Assembly: GCF_937912035.1 (NCBI RefSeq)
Contig: NZ_CALDPF010000002.1
Coordinates: forward strand, 87,796 to 151,795
Length of the DNA stretch: 64,000 bases
Source: an uncultured Bacteroides sp.
GTDB taxonomy: Bacteria > Bacteroidota > Bacteroidia > Bacteroidales > Bacteroidaceae
Direction of reading: 5' to 3'
In this document: positions 54,099 through 63,796 of the stretch, one piece after another
How the letters are laid out: each line of letters begins with the position of its first letter
How positions within the stretch are numbered: the first letter of the stretch is position 1
The notes under the pieces: model-generated
What the model saw: the letters and a program-made list of their open reading frames with translations, nothing else
The model's database searches: none
Told to the model about the DNA's origin: nothing
Made by a program: the position numbers and the translations under genes

Positions 54099-55373
54099 AT
54101 GAACATAATAAAATATCCTGCACGGTCAGAATGGAAAAACCTTCTGAGTCGTCCCACATTAAACACGGCAACGCTTCGCGACACAGTGCTACAAGTACTT
54201 GGTGATATACGCGAAAAAGGCGACAAAGCCGTTATTGAATACGAAGAGAAATTCGACAAGGTAAAACTATCGTCACTCGAAGTAACTGAAGAAGAATTTG
54301 CTGAAGCTGAAAAAGCTACCGATAACACACTGAAGGAAGCCATCGGCAAGGCATTGGAAAATATTCGTACATTCCACGCATCACAAAAGTTTGAAGGACA
54401 GAAAGTCACTACTACAACAGGAGTTACATGCTGGCAGAAAGCAGTAGCCATAGAGAAAGTTGGTCTATACATTCCAGGAGGAACAGCTCCCCTTTTCTCT
54501 ACAGTGCTAATGCTCGCAGCTCCGGCAAAGATTGCAGGATGCAAAGAAATAGTTCTGTGTTCACCTCCAAACCGTGAAGGTAAAATCAACCCAGCTATAC
54601 TTTATGCAGCCAAGGCAGCCGGAGTAAGCAGAATATTCAAAGCCGGTGGCGTACAGGCTATAGGAGCAATGGCATACGGTACTGAAAGCATCCCTAAAGT
54701 ATATAAGATATTTGGCCCGGGCAACCAGTACGTAATGGCGGCAAAGCAGGAAGTATCACTACATGATGTAGCTATAGATATGCCTGCCGGACCTTCGGAA
54801 GTAGCTGTGCTTGCAGACGAAACAGCCAATCCGGCATACGTGGCATCCGACCTGCTTTCACAAGCAGAACATGGAGTGGACAGTCAGTCAATATTGATTA
54901 CAACTTCAGAACAGCTCATCAATGCCGTTAAAGAGGAAGTGGAAAAACAGCTGGCTGTATTACCAAGAAAGGAAATAACAGAAAAATCACTTTCACACAG
55001 CAAACTTATATTGGTAAATACCATTGACGAAGCTATAGAAATGACTAACGAATATGCACCCGAACACCTGATTATCGAAACTAAGGACTATATGCAGGTA
55101 GCAGAACGAATAGTCAATGCCGGCTCGGTGTTCCTCGGTCCATACACACCGGAAAGTGCAGGCGATTATGCTTCGGGAACTAATCATACCCTTCCTACCA
55201 ACGGATATGCAAAAGCCTACAGCGGAGTAAATCTGGACAGTTTCACCCGCAAGATTACATTCCAGGAAATTACACGCGAAGGCATAATGAACATAGGACC
55301 TACAATTGAGACAATGGCGGCAAACGAATATCTTGACGCCCACAAGAATGCCGTGACAGTAAGACTTAAATAA
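54099..55373 (+). CDS. hisD: Histidinol dehydrogenase (HisD)
   Basis: The ATG at 54099 is chosen because upstream codons overlap hisG and do not resemble HisD; it lies 20 bp after hisG. The protein is 424 residues, the usual length. Family motifs are present: LYIPGGTAPLFSTVLM (NAD-binding region), IFGPGNQYVMAAK, DMPAGPSEV, and SQAEHGVDSQ with the Zn-ligand region. It oxidises L-histidinol to L-histidine in two NAD-dependent steps, the last reactions of the pathway. Confidence 0.96.
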   Translation: MNIIKYPARSEWKNLLSRPTLNTATLRDTVLQVLGDIREKGDKAVIEYEEKFDKVKLSSLEVTEEEFAEAEKATDNTLKEAIGKALENIRTFHASQKFEGQKVTTTTGVTCWQKAVAIEKVGLYIPGGTAPLFSTVLMLAAPAKIAGCKEIVLCSPPNREGKINPAILYAAKAAGVSRIFKAGGVQAIGAMAYGTESIPKVYKIFGPGNQYVMAAKQEVSLHDVAIDMPAGPSEVAVLADETANPAYVASDLLSQAEHGVDSQSILITTSEQLINAVKEEVEKQLAVLPRKEITEKSLSHSKLILVNTIDEAIEMTNEYAPEHLIIETKDYMQVAERIVNAGSVFLGPYTPESAGDYASGTNHTLPTNGYAKAYSGVNLDSFTRKITFQEITREGIMNIGPTIETMAANEYLDAHKNAVTVRLK

Positions 55374-55384
55374 CGGACAAGACA

Positions 55385-56422
55385 ATGAAAGAATTAAAAG
55401 AACTTATACGCCCCAACATATGGTCGCTTAAACCTTACTCATCAGCCAGAGACGAGTATAAAGGCGCTACGGCATCTGTATTTCTCGATGCTAACGAAAA
55501 TCCATATAACACACCAAACAACCGTTACCCCGACCCATTACAGACAGAACTGAAAACTTTGGTTTCAAGGGTTAAAAACATAGGCAAAGACAGAATATTT
55601 TTAGGAAACGGAAGTGATGAGGCAATAGATATTCTCTATCGTACATTCTGTGTTCCCGGCGTTGACAATGCCGTAGCAATAGATCCTACATACGGTATGT
55701 ACAAAGTGTGTGCGGATATTAACGACGTAGAATACAGAAAAGTATTGCTAGACGAAAATTTCCAATTCAAGGCTTCAGAACTTCTGTCAAGAACAGATAA
55801 CAACACCAAACTGATCTTTCTATGTTCGCCAAACAATCCCACAGGTAACAATCTGTGTCACAAAGAGATAGAAACCGTATTAGAGAACTTTCAGGGAATT
55901 GTGGTAATAGACGAGGCATATATAGACTTTTCCACAGAAAAGTCATTCACAACAATGCTCGACAAATATCCTAACATGGTGGTACTACAGACATTCTCAA
56001 AAGCGTGGGGATGTGCCGGAATAAGATTAGGTATGGCATTCGCATCTGAAGAAATCATTTCAGTGTTCAATAAGGTGAAATATCCATATAATGTAAACCA
56101 TCTCACCCAAACAGAAGCTATCAACATGATAGGCAAAGAATATCAGATTAAGGAATGGGTGAAAACATTACTTACCGAACGCAGCAGACTTATTGAAAAG
56201 TTCGGCAATTTGGATTGCTGCGAGCATATCTACCCTACCGATGCCAACTTCTTCCTAGCCAAAGTCACTGACGCAAAAAATATATACGATTATCTGGTAA
56301 ATAAAGGAATAATAGTAAGAAACCGTACTAATGTCACTTTGTGCCATAACTGCCTCAGAGTTACTATAGGTTCGCGTCCTGAGAACGACAAACTTATAGA
56401 GGCTCTTAAAAACTATAAATAA
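55385..56422 (+). CDS. hisC: Histidinol-phosphate aminotransferase (HisC)
   Basis: 345 residues, a fold-type I PLP aminotransferase. FLDANENPYN near the N-terminus, GNGSDEAIDIL, FLCSPNNPTGN, VVIDEAYIDF and the PLP-binding Lys in FSKAWG (about K206) are all as in HisC. It transfers an amino group from glutamate to imidazole-acetol phosphate. It starts 11 bp after hisD. Confidence 0.96.
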   Translation: MKELKELIRPNIWSLKPYSSARDEYKGATASVFLDANENPYNTPNNRYPDPLQTELKTLVSRVKNIGKDRIFLGNGSDEAIDILYRTFCVPGVDNAVAIDPTYGMYKVCADINDVEYRKVLLDENFQFKASELLSRTDNNTKLIFLCSPNNPTGNNLCHKEIETVLENFQGIVVIDEAYIDFSTEKSFTTMLDKYPNMVVLQTFSKAWGCAGIRLGMAFASEEIISVFNKVKYPYNVNHLTQTEAINMIGKEYQIKEWVKTLLTERSRLIEKFGNLDCCEHIYPTDANFFLAKVTDAKNIYDYLVNKGIIVRNRTNVTLCHNCLRVTIGSRPENDKLIEALKNYK

Positions 56423-56431
56423 GGAGAGACA

Positions 56432-57553
56432 ATGAAAAAGATATTATTCATCGACCGCGACGGCACACTGGTGATAGAGCCACCTGTTGACTATCAGCTC
56501 GACTCTTTCGAAAAACTTGAGTTCTATCCTAAGGTTTTCCGAAATCTGAGTTTTGTGCGCGAGAAACTGGACTACGAATTCGTTATGGTAACCAATCAGG
56601 ACGGACTCGGAACAAACTCATTTCCGGAAGATACATTCTGGCCTGTACACAATCTTGTAATGAAGACTTTGGAAAACGAAGGAATAACCTTCGACAATGT
56701 CTGTATAGACAGAAGTTTTCCTGAAGACAATGCACCTACCAGAAAACCACGCACAGGAATGCTTACACAATATATCGACAATCCTGAATACGACCTAGCA
56801 GGAAGTTATGTTATAGGCGATCGTGCCACAGATGTAGAACTGGCCAAAAATCTTGGATGCAAAGCCATTCTCCTGCAAGATGACAAAGAAACTCTGAAAG
56901 AGAAATCACTGGAGGAATATTGTTCCCTTGCGACAAAGGACTGGGACAAGATAGCCGAATTCCTGTTTGCCGGAGAGAGAAAAGCTGAAGTAAGACGAAC
57001 AACAAAAGAAACCGATATCTATATAAGCCTCAATCTCGACGGCAACGGAGCTTGCGATATAAGTACAGGTTTGGGATTTTTCGACCACATGCTTGAACAG
57101 ATAGGTAAACACGGAGGACTGGATCTTACTATAAAAGTAAAAGGAGACCTCGAAGTGGACGAACATCACACCATAGAAGACACAGCTATAGCTCTTGGAG
57201 AATGTATCTACAAGGCATTAGGCAACAAACGCGGAATAGAACGATACGGTTACTGTCTGCCCATGGACGACTGCCTGTGTCAGGTAGCACTCGATTTCGG
57301 AGGACGTGCCTGGCTGGTTTGGGATGCAGAATTCAAGCGTGAGAAAATAGGCGATATGCCTACCGAAATGTTCCTGCATTTCTTCAAGTCATTAAGTGAC
57401 TCGGCACGAATGAACCTCAACATAAAAGCTGAAGGCCAGAACGAACACCACAAGATTGAAGGCATTTTCAAAGCCCTTGCACGAAGTATCAAAATGGCCG
57501 TAAAACGTGATGTATATCACTTTGAAGTTCCGTCAAGCAAAGGATGTATATAA
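56432..57553 (+). CDS. hisB: Bifunctional histidinol-phosphatase/IGP dehydratase (HisB)
   Basis: 373 residues, a fusion. The N-terminal HAD phosphatase domain (about 1-165) has FIDRDGT with the nucleophile Asp8 and Asp10. The C-terminal imidazoleglycerol-phosphate dehydratase domain (about 180-373) has FFDHMLEQIGKHGG, DEHHTIEDTAIALGE and EHHKIEGIFKALARS, the Mn-binding His/Glu motifs. It catalyses two steps of histidine synthesis. It is the last gene of the unit, 9 bp after hisC. The other his genes (hisH, A, F, I) are not in this window. Confidence 0.96.
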   Translation: MKKILFIDRDGTLVIEPPVDYQLDSFEKLEFYPKVFRNLSFVREKLDYEFVMVTNQDGLGTNSFPEDTFWPVHNLVMKTLENEGITFDNVCIDRSFPEDNAPTRKPRTGMLTQYIDNPEYDLAGSYVIGDRATDVELAKNLGCKAILLQDDKETLKEKSLEEYCSLATKDWDKIAEFLFAGERKAEVRRTTKETDIYISLNLDGNGACDISTGLGFFDHMLEQIGKHGGLDLTIKVKGDLEVDEHHTIEDTAIALGECIYKALGNKRGIERYGYCLPMDDCLCQVALDFGGRAWLVWDAEFKREKIGDMPTEMFLHFFKSLSDSARMNLNIKAEGQNEHHKIEGIFKALARSIKMAVKRDVYHFEVPSSKGCI

Positions 57554-57575
57554 CAACAACTCATTAATAACCGGA

Positions 57576-57600
57576 GGAGGCTTAACAGCCTCCTTTTTTT
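57576..57600 (+). terminator. Terminator after hisB
   Basis: A 6-bp GC-rich stem GGAGGC (57576-57581) with GCCTCC (57588-57593), a 6-nt loop and seven T. Confidence 0.92.
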
Positions 57601-57670
57601 GTTAATAAGAATTTCAAACCAACCAAAACAGTTAAACCATGTTATAAAACATTTGTTTTCGCGCACAAAA

Positions 57671-57701
57671 CTTGCAAATTCAGGAAAAGTCCGTACCTTT
57701 G
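57671..57701 (+). promoter_or_regulatory. Promoter of putative small RNA
   Basis: CTTG (57671-57674, one mismatch to TTTG) lies 19 bp before TACCTTTG (57694-57701), a good Bacteroides promoter. No protein gene follows on the plus strand; a terminator comes about 60 nt later. Confidence 0.65.
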
Positions 57702-57707
57702 CAACGT

Positions 57708-57770
57708 GTTTTTCATAGTATTAGATTTTAAGGTTAACAAAGGTTGGAGTACAGCGGTGCTCCTTTTTTT
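57708..57770 (+). ncRNA. Putative small RNA, about 63 nt
   Basis: Between the promoter at 57671-57701 and a terminator (7-bp stem 57746-57752 with 57757-57763, tetraloop AGCG, then seven T) lies a stretch of about 40 nt with no meaningful ORF. The start is estimated 7 nt after the -7 box. Sequences very like this (TAGTATTAGATTT, GGTTAACAAAG) occur, to my memory, between genes in other Bacteroides, but I cannot name a family. It could also be a stand-alone leader left after loss of a gene. Confidence 0.55.
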
Positions 57771-57807
57771 ATGCCCGTACTTTAAATACCAAATTTCCAT
57801 AAAAACT

Positions 57808-60366
57808 TTACAGACGACTCTTTTCACTTTGACCGGCACCAGTTCCTTTATATTTACTCTTGGTTGAGTTGAATTTATATGAAAGCTGAATGCCAACACG
57901 TTGCCAGTCACGATAGATGCGATTTCCGTTATAAGAGTCTATTCCATAAACATTAAAGTGATAATAACCGGTACGAAGAATATCATTTGCTGTAAACGAC
58001 AGTGTCAAAGCATTCTCTTTCAGGAAAGACTTGCTGATACGCGCATTAACCCTACCCTCAACACGAATTACAGCATATCCCATCCTGGCTGCTGTATTCA
58101 TATTAGCCTGCAAGTTCAGAAACCAACCGTGAGGCAGATTAAAACTATTGTCCCATCCTAAATTGAATACAGGTTGCTTTCGATATACATCAATTCCTAA
58201 ATTACGACCGTCTGCCGGAGAAAGCAAAGCCGATACACTAAACTGCGGTTGCCACATACCTACCTTGGGAGATGCTACAAGATTGAAAGCAAAACCATTG
58301 TATGCGGCCAGATTGGCAGCACCAAAAAGCAATACTCCAGGATGAGTTTCCTCATTATATGGCATGGTTATATTTGCAATCGAGTTTTTGGGACGGAAAT
58401 ATTGGATATTGGCAAACAACCATTTATAAGAAGCATTAAATGACAAAATATTAGTTTGACTAGGCTCAAGTCTCGGATTTCCGGTAGTATATGAATATTG
58501 TGTCCTATAGCTGATAGCATTAGTCAGCATACTATAAGAAGGGTTACCTTTCATCATGCGATAAGTAAGTGCCAAACTTAAATCACGGTACGACCAGTTG
58601 ACAGATGCCGTAGGAATGAGTTCGTCATAAACAGGACTCTGCTCGTCAATACGTATTCCCTTATCATAATAATCTGTTTCCCTATGCTCGTATCGCAATC
58701 CTGCATTAGCTTTCCACTTTCCATAATTTATGGAATACCCCGCAAAAAGCGCAAAAGTTTTCTGCCGGATAAGGTTGTCGGCATCTTCAGAATAACCACT
58801 CTGAGTAAAAAGAGCATCTCTTTCCGTCAGTGTACCTTCCGATCCAAAAGATAATTGTCCTCTCCCCATAGATACACCAGCCTGCAATTTCGCCGCATAA
58901 AGTTTGCTTCTTGAATCAGAATTACTGTAAATTTCTTCTTTACTTCCGTCTTCGGCATATTGACTGGTACTCAACTGATTATTAAGGTAATCAGCATTAA
59001 AATCAATCATCCACCTTCCAAATTCACCCACATAATAAGCATTCACAGCATGGTTCAACCCGTTTTTAAACTGAGAAATCTGCTGAAAATTTGAATTATC
59101 AACTTCTACTCCATTACAGAAAGTTGTCGTTTCACCCCAAGATTCTTGCTGCCCTATTCCCAAAGTACTTTCCGGCGTATATCTCACACCGAAAGAATGA
59201 TGTTCGTTCACTTCATAATTAAATCCGGTTTCAGCTGATAATCTTTTTGATTTGGACGTCTGTGTATCGTTGGCTATTGTTTCCCATTGGTCCTTCCCAT
59301 AAGTTTGTATAACAGCATTAGTCTTTCCGTACGAATTATTTTCACTAACATATCCTTTTACAAAAATATCCAATCCACCGGTACGGTAATTCAATGCAAC
59401 CTGCTGGTTAGCATTAGCCCAACTTCCTTGATCATACGCAAGGTTAACACTGCCACTCCATCCCTGCCCTCTTTGTTTGAGGGTACGAATACGGATTACC
59501 GCAGCTACATCCGCAGCATATTCCGGTCCGGGAGTAGTGATGACTTCAGCCGAAAGAATTTCTGTAGCACGGAGCCTGTCGAGTTCCCCTATATCACGCA
59601 CCTTCCGGTTATTAATATAAATTTCCGGATTTCCGCTACCCAAAACCGATAAACTCCCATTTTTACTTGTTACAAACGGAAGATGAGTCAACATCTCATT
59701 AGCTGTTCCCATTTGAGCAAGCGAAGTACCGGCTACATTGACTTTCAAGCCGTTGGCTTGAGATTCTATCAACGGACGATTTGCGGTAACAGTCACTTCC
59801 TCCAGCGTATGAGCATCTGGAAGGAGCTGTATTAGATTCTTAGATCCTACAATCTGCAAAGCGGTTGCATAACCTATGTAGGAAACTTTCAGCAGATAAG
59901 GGACATCCGCTTCACCAGTCATCAGAAAAGTTCCATCCTCATTAGTAACACTCCCGTTTACAAATACAGAATCAACGGTAAGCAACAATACATTGCAGTA
60001 AGGCATAGGCTGTTGTTTTTCATCAACCACCATACCACGGATAGCAACCGGAGTCTTCTGTACGCCTTTCGACACAATAACGATATACTCTTCTCCTTTT
60101 CGTACATAAGTAAGCGGCTTGTTTTCAAGTATTTTTTCTACCGCTTGCATAATTGTATTTTCGTGAATGGATACAGTTACCCTATACGACTGTACGTCAC
60201 TGTATGTAAAGAGGATACGATAGCCAGACACCTGTTCCAGTCTTTTTAAAGCAGTAGGCAACGTTTCGCCTTTAAACTCAATGCTGAAACGGTCCTTTGT
60301 TTGCGCCGGAAGTACCAGAGTTATACTCATAAAAACCAGCAAAAGATAAATACTCTTTCTTTTCAT
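57808..60366 (-). CDS. TonB-dependent receptor with STN signalling domain
   Basis: 852 residues. A signal peptide (1-21) leads to an STN (secretin/TonB short N-terminal) domain (about 25-105, FSIEFKGETLPTALKRLEQVSGYRILFTY), a CarboxypepD_reg domain (about 110-190), a plug (about 195-300, LEEVTVTANRPLIES... and VEVITTPGPEYAADVAAVIRI-like segment) and an OMP_b-brl_3-type barrel. The STN domain passes the ligand signal to a FecR-type anti-sigma factor. Such a factor (60453-61469) and an ECF sigma (61498-62022) lie directly upstream. No SusD gene is present, so the cargo may be a siderophore-like compound, a peptide or a small glycan. Confidence 0.9.
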   Translation of the reverse strand: MKRKSIYLLLVFMSITLVLPAQTKDRFSIEFKGETLPTALKRLEQVSGYRILFTYSDVQSYRVTVSIHENTIMQAVEKILENKPLTYVRKGEEYIVIVSKGVQKTPVAIRGMVVDEKQQPMPYCNVLLLTVDSVFVNGSVTNEDGTFLMTGEADVPYLLKVSYIGYATALQIVGSKNLIQLLPDAHTLEEVTVTANRPLIESQANGLKVNVAGTSLAQMGTANEMLTHLPFVTSKNGSLSVLGSGNPEIYINNRKVRDIGELDRLRATEILSAEVITTPGPEYAADVAAVIRIRTLKQRGQGWSGSVNLAYDQGSWANANQQVALNYRTGGLDIFVKGYVSENNSYGKTNAVIQTYGKDQWETIANDTQTSKSKRLSAETGFNYEVNEHHSFGVRYTPESTLGIGQQESWGETTTFCNGVEVDNSNFQQISQFKNGLNHAVNAYYVGEFGRWMIDFNADYLNNQLSTSQYAEDGSKEEIYSNSDSRSKLYAAKLQAGVSMGRGQLSFGSEGTLTERDALFTQSGYSEDADNLIRQKTFALFAGYSINYGKWKANAGLRYEHRETDYYDKGIRIDEQSPVYDELIPTASVNWSYRDLSLALTYRMMKGNPSYSMLTNAISYRTQYSYTTGNPRLEPSQTNILSFNASYKWLFANIQYFRPKNSIANITMPYNEETHPGVLLFGAANLAAYNGFAFNLVASPKVGMWQPQFSVSALLSPADGRNLGIDVYRKQPVFNLGWDNSFNLPHGWFLNLQANMNTAARMGYAVIRVEGRVNARISKSFLKENALTLSFTANDILRTGYYHFNVYGIDSYNGNRIYRDWQRVGIQLSYKFNSTKSKYKGTGAGQSEKSRL

Positions 60367-60452
60367 AACTTCTGTAAATTTATATTCTTCTGCAAGTAAT
60401 ACGTAGTCCTCCTGATATCGGGTACCACAAAAAACTATTTTTTCAAAAAAAA

Positions 60453-61469
60453 TCAGATACCGACCACTACTTTTCCTTTTTCGAAACTTACCTTTACCCG
60501 TTGCATACTATTCAATAGTTCCAAAATATCCTGCAAAGAGTCACTACGATCGGCCTGAAAATGCAAACGTTCATGCATGATTTCTTTATGAGTAAAAACA
60601 ATATCTACATTATACCAGCGTCCAAATTCACGCATAATTTCCACAAGTTCCACATTGTCGAAATAAAACTGCCCATCAATCCATGAGCGATAATCGATGC
60701 TATTCTCTACAGATGTCTTATGCATTTGTGCATCAGTATGTTCACCCGGTCTCAATTGCAACTCATTATGATTTCTGTCAGTCACCCTTACACTACCTTC
60801 CAATAGCGTAACCTGCGTATCATTACCCGAATAAGCCTTGACATTAAAAGAAGTTCCCAATACTTGAGTTTCCAAAGCGTCAGTCTTCACCATAAAAGGA
60901 TGTTCCGCATCTTTGGTTACTTCAAAATAACCTTCTCCTTTCAAGTACACCTCACGCTGTTTCATTCCCTCAAAACTTTCCGGATATTGGAGAGAACTTT
61001 CAGCATTCAGCCAAACACTGCTACTGTCCGGAAGTATCACCAGCTTGTTCATTCCCCGCGGAATACACAAGGTATTAACACCATTCTTGGTTTCAATCGA
61101 AACAACCTGTGCTTCAAGATTTGCCCTAAATACGGTATATTCTTCAGAAACAGACGGACGCAACAACAAAAACAGGAGAACCGAAGCTGCAACCGACAAA
61201 GCAATACCAACATAAAGCATACGTGTTTTCTTTTTCGGTTGCGCAGACATCTCACTTAACGCTTTTCGGGACTTGAAAGACTGCCACTCGGCGTCTACAT
61301 CCGGAGCAGTAGCATAACGGCGTGCCAGCGCTTCACGGCTATCTAATAAATCACGACAGATACGGACGCAATCCTCGTCGCCCAGTATGGCATCCAGTTC
61401 CTCTTTCGTAAAGTTTTCGGGATGCTCCATTGCGTCCAGCGTACGTACGATTTTATCTTCCATTTCCAT
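60453..61469 (-). CDS. FecR-family anti-sigma factor
   Basis: 338 residues. A cytoplasmic N-terminal part (about 1-80) that would bind sigma is followed by one membrane helix (MLYVGIALSVAASVLLFLLL, about 85-105), a periplasmic FecR domain (LPDSSSVWLNAESSLQYPESF, VYLKGEGYFEV, LGTSFNVKAYSG, VTLLEGSV) and a C-terminal DUF4974-like domain (about 260-338). It holds the ECF sigma inactive until the receptor signals. It starts 28 bp after the sigma gene. Confidence 0.94.
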   Translation of the reverse strand: MEMEDKIVRTLDAMEHPENFTKEELDAILGDEDCVRICRDLLDSREALARRYATAPDVDAEWQSFKSRKALSEMSAQPKKKTRMLYVGIALSVAASVLLFLLLRPSVSEEYTVFRANLEAQVVSIETKNGVNTLCIPRGMNKLVILPDSSSVWLNAESSLQYPESFEGMKQREVYLKGEGYFEVTKDAEHPFMVKTDALETQVLGTSFNVKAYSGNDTQVTLLEGSVRVTDRNHNELQLRPGEHTDAQMHKTSVENSIDYRSWIDGQFYFDNVELVEIMREFGRWYNVDIVFTHKEIMHERLHFQADRSDSLQDILELLNSMQRVKVSFEKGKVVVGI

Positions 61470-61497
61470 AATACTATCTGTTCTATATAATTTACGT

Positions 61498-62022
61498 TCA
61501 AGAATTCTTTCCGGGTACCTTTTTTATGCCGAATTCTTCCCTTAAAAGCCTTAAAGCTTTCATGATATGCTTCTTGACACCACTAATACTGATACCGAAT
61601 TTATCTGCAACTTCCTGATATTTCTTATTATCAAAATAACACTCCTTCAGAATAGTTTTAGTCGGGTCGGTCAATTGTTCGATAATTTTTTCAATGCGTT
61701 GCACCCGTTCTTCCATTTCATCGGGAAATGCATCTGTATCCTCTTCGGTGACAATCCGATAAAAATCGGCATATTGTTCCTCAACCTGCCTATGCCTCAA
61801 ATAATCTATACAGCGGTTCCTTGTCTGTACATACAGATAGGCTGTAGCTGTTTCAGGCTTCAAATCCTCAAAATTCTGCCAAGCTTTCTCAAATACATCG
61901 TTGACAATATCCTTACATACCTCTTCGTCTGTAATGAAACGAAAGGCATAATAATACAAACGAGCATAGTTTTCCTTATACAACTGCTCAAAACAATGTA
62001 TTTTAAAAAAGGATTTTTGCAT
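61498..62022 (-). CDS. ECF RNA polymerase sigma factor
   Basis: 174 residues. Region 2 (about 10-80, LYKENYARLYYYAFRFITDEEVCKDIVNDVFEKAW, then RNRCIDYLR) and region 4 (about 115-165, LTDPTKTILKECYFDNKKYQEVADKFGISISGVKKHI) are both clear. It is the FecI-like partner of the adjacent FecR and receptor and should activate this same unit when released. Confidence 0.95.
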   Translation of the reverse strand: MQKSFFKIHCFEQLYKENYARLYYYAFRFITDEEVCKDIVNDVFEKAWQNFEDLKPETATAYLYVQTRNRCIDYLRHRQVEEQYADFYRIVTEEDTDAFPDEMEERVQRIEKIIEQLTDPTKTILKECYFDNKKYQEVADKFGISISGVKKHIMKALRLLREEFGIKKVPGKNS

Positions 62023-62056
62023 ATTAGTTCAGACTTTTCATTTTCTGATTCTGGTA

Positions 62057-62064
62057 CAAAGGTA
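62057..62064 (-). promoter_or_regulatory. -7 box of ECF sigma unit
   Basis: TACCTTTG on the minus strand, 34 bp before the ATG at 62022. No clear -33 element. The rest of 62065-62253 shows no gene. Confidence 0.5.
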
Positions 62065-62253
62065 ATATTTATATTTACAATGCACTTAAAGTTTATCTTT
62101 ACAAATACGTTTTAGAAAAAAGATAAAATATCCCCAATTATATTCCATAGTAACACGACCTAAAATACGGCAAGATAAAAATGGGAAGATGTTACAACAA
62201 TGGAATTCTACATAAAATTGAAACTGTGTCGTGATTGTTTATTAAATCATTCA

Positions 62254-62310
62254 GTAAAAAATATTCCCCATTTCACCTTCACATCTTTCACTGTGAATAA
62301 TGAAATGGGG
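62254..62310 (-). terminator. Terminator after hypothetical lipoprotein gene
   Basis: A two-part hairpin: CCCCATTTCA (62266-62275) pairs with TGAAATGGGG (62301-62310), and an inner TTCACA/TGTGAA stem extends it. On the minus strand a T-rich tract follows. It lies 65 bp after the stop codon at 62375. Confidence 0.75.
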
Positions 62311-62374
62311 ATTATGAACTTCGATAAGATTACGGAAAGTAAAAAATGTTACTTCTCCTACAAATTCATATAGT

Positions 62375-62890
62375 TTATTTTTCTATTATGATATACTCTC
62401 CGTTTACCTTTTTACCATTAATATAATATGTTGTTTCAGATTTTGGTTTATCCTTTTTCCACCAAAACTTATGATTAAAGACAATTATATCATTCTTACT
62501 TCCATCACCCCAATCTATCACAATTTCTTCATCATAATTATCATCTCTTGCAAGTTCTCCAAAGAATAGTCCATATTGAAAATCTTTTCGAGACTCGTCA
62601 AATGAATATAACCCACGAAACTTCGGCAAATAAGCCCTGGAGTTAGTTTTTTCATTAGGTTCTTCATCAAGAATATAGGTTTTTCCACGGAAAGTAATCT
62701 TTATTTCATTTCCTGCCATTGAATTTTCTGTAGCGGGATCCATTAAATTATTACCTGATTCATCCACCACATTTATGGAAATAACGATAGGTATAAAATC
62801 CCAAATAAGATTATCTTTTTTACAGGAAGTAAAAAGAACAGGAATTAATAATACACCCAATAATACTTTTAATAAAAAATTTGTCTTCAT
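62375..62890 (-). CDS. Hypothetical lipoprotein
   Basis: 171 residues with a lipoprotein signal ending at Cys23 (LFTSCKKD). The mature part looks like beta-rich Ig-type sequence: an early VVDESGNNLMDP stretch, ITFRGKTYIL, then VIDWGDGSKND and YYINGKKVNGEYIIIE at the end. I do not recognise a named family; small lipoproteins of this kind are common in Bacteroidales. Its start codon lies next to the remains of an insertion element, so its original promoter may be lost. Surface or periplasmic location is inferred from the signal. Confidence 0.8.
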   Translation of the reverse strand: MKTNFLLKVLLGVLLIPVLFTSCKKDNLIWDFIPIVISINVVDESGNNLMDPATENSMAGNEIKITFRGKTYILDEEPNEKTNSRAYLPKFRGLYSFDESRKDFQYGLFFGELARDDNYDEEIVIDWGDGSKNDIIVFNHKFWWKKDKPKSETTYYINGKKVNGEYIIIEK

Positions 62891-62942
62891 AATATGATTG
62901 TTCCGAATTCAAACTGATAATGCAACAGTATCAAATTCCTTG

Positions 62943-63520
62943 TTAGTTAACTGATTTATATTTTTCTTTCGGAGTAATATAACTTAATCTTTTCCTCGGT
63001 CTGGAGTTTAAGATATCCTGAACGCGCATTACCTGTTCCTGTGTTATATCTCCAAGATCCGTACCTTTTAGGAAGTATTGCCCATTCTACACATTGGTAT
63101 TTGCTGGCATCTCTTTCTCATGAATGGTATGGTTTAAGAAAGCAAAAAAAACATTTAGTTTATTTGTACTCTCCACTTAAAACTGAATTATTTTCCATTG
63201 TCAGCCGACATAATATGTATTTGATTAATAAAAGGTTAGGGGCGTCTATGGTAACCTAATATAGTGGATTGGCTTCATTTCCACTAAGAAACCTTATCCA
63301 TACCAACCCTATAACCCAATCTTTTATCGTTAACAAAGTACCTTTGTAATTCTTACCTATATCTTATCTATATCTTCAAGCCCCACTTTCTCATCTACAA
63401 TCTAAAGCCGCCAATCTATATCGACACGTTTCTTGATGAACCTACGTCCATAAGTTTGTGAACATCTTTTTTATGCGATATCCTTATTTCCTTAAAAGTA
63501 TGTATAGCTTCTTGTCCCAT
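62943..63520 (-). pseudogene. Decayed IS30-family transposase
   Basis: Minus-strand translation in all three frames gives pieces that line up in order with IS30-type transposases, broken by stops and frameshifts. They are RRFIKKRVDID (about 63420-63450), NYKGTLLTIKDWVIGLVWIR and LSGNEANPL (about 63270-63350), SADNGK-stop-F (63187-63210, the DDE-domain DNGKEF motif with Glu mutated to stop), KPYHS-stop-ER (the PYSSWER motif with Trp mutated to stop), and KGTDLGDITQEQVMRVQDIL with NSRPRKRLSYITPKE ending at a TAA at 62943. The right boundary is approximate. A possible terminal inverted repeat (TGTTGCATTATCAGTTTGAA on the minus strand, about 62909-62928) lies just before the lipoprotein start codon. 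Confidence 0.85.
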
Positions 63521-63746
63521 GTTTTTATATTCACGAACAATAAACATATATTAAATTTCGCAAGCAATAAATGATTAAAACAAAAAAGTCCAAAATTCTG
63601 ATAATCCATAATATTAGAAATGCAAAGCAAAAAATACAATCATTCAGCTATCTACAAAGATATATATATATTATTACAAAATCAATTTTTTTCAGAAATA
63701 ATGATTGCTCGAAAACAATAATAAGAATTTCAAGAATCATGAGTAG

Positions 63747-63754
63747 TATCTTTG
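63747..63754 (+). promoter_or_regulatory. -7 box upstream of small ORF
   Basis: TATCTTTG is a perfect TAnnTTTG, 42 bp before the ATG at 63797. No clear -33 element. Confidence 0.35.
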
Positions 63755-63796
63755 TACTTTAGCAATACAATATACTAACAGACATCGTTAAACGCT

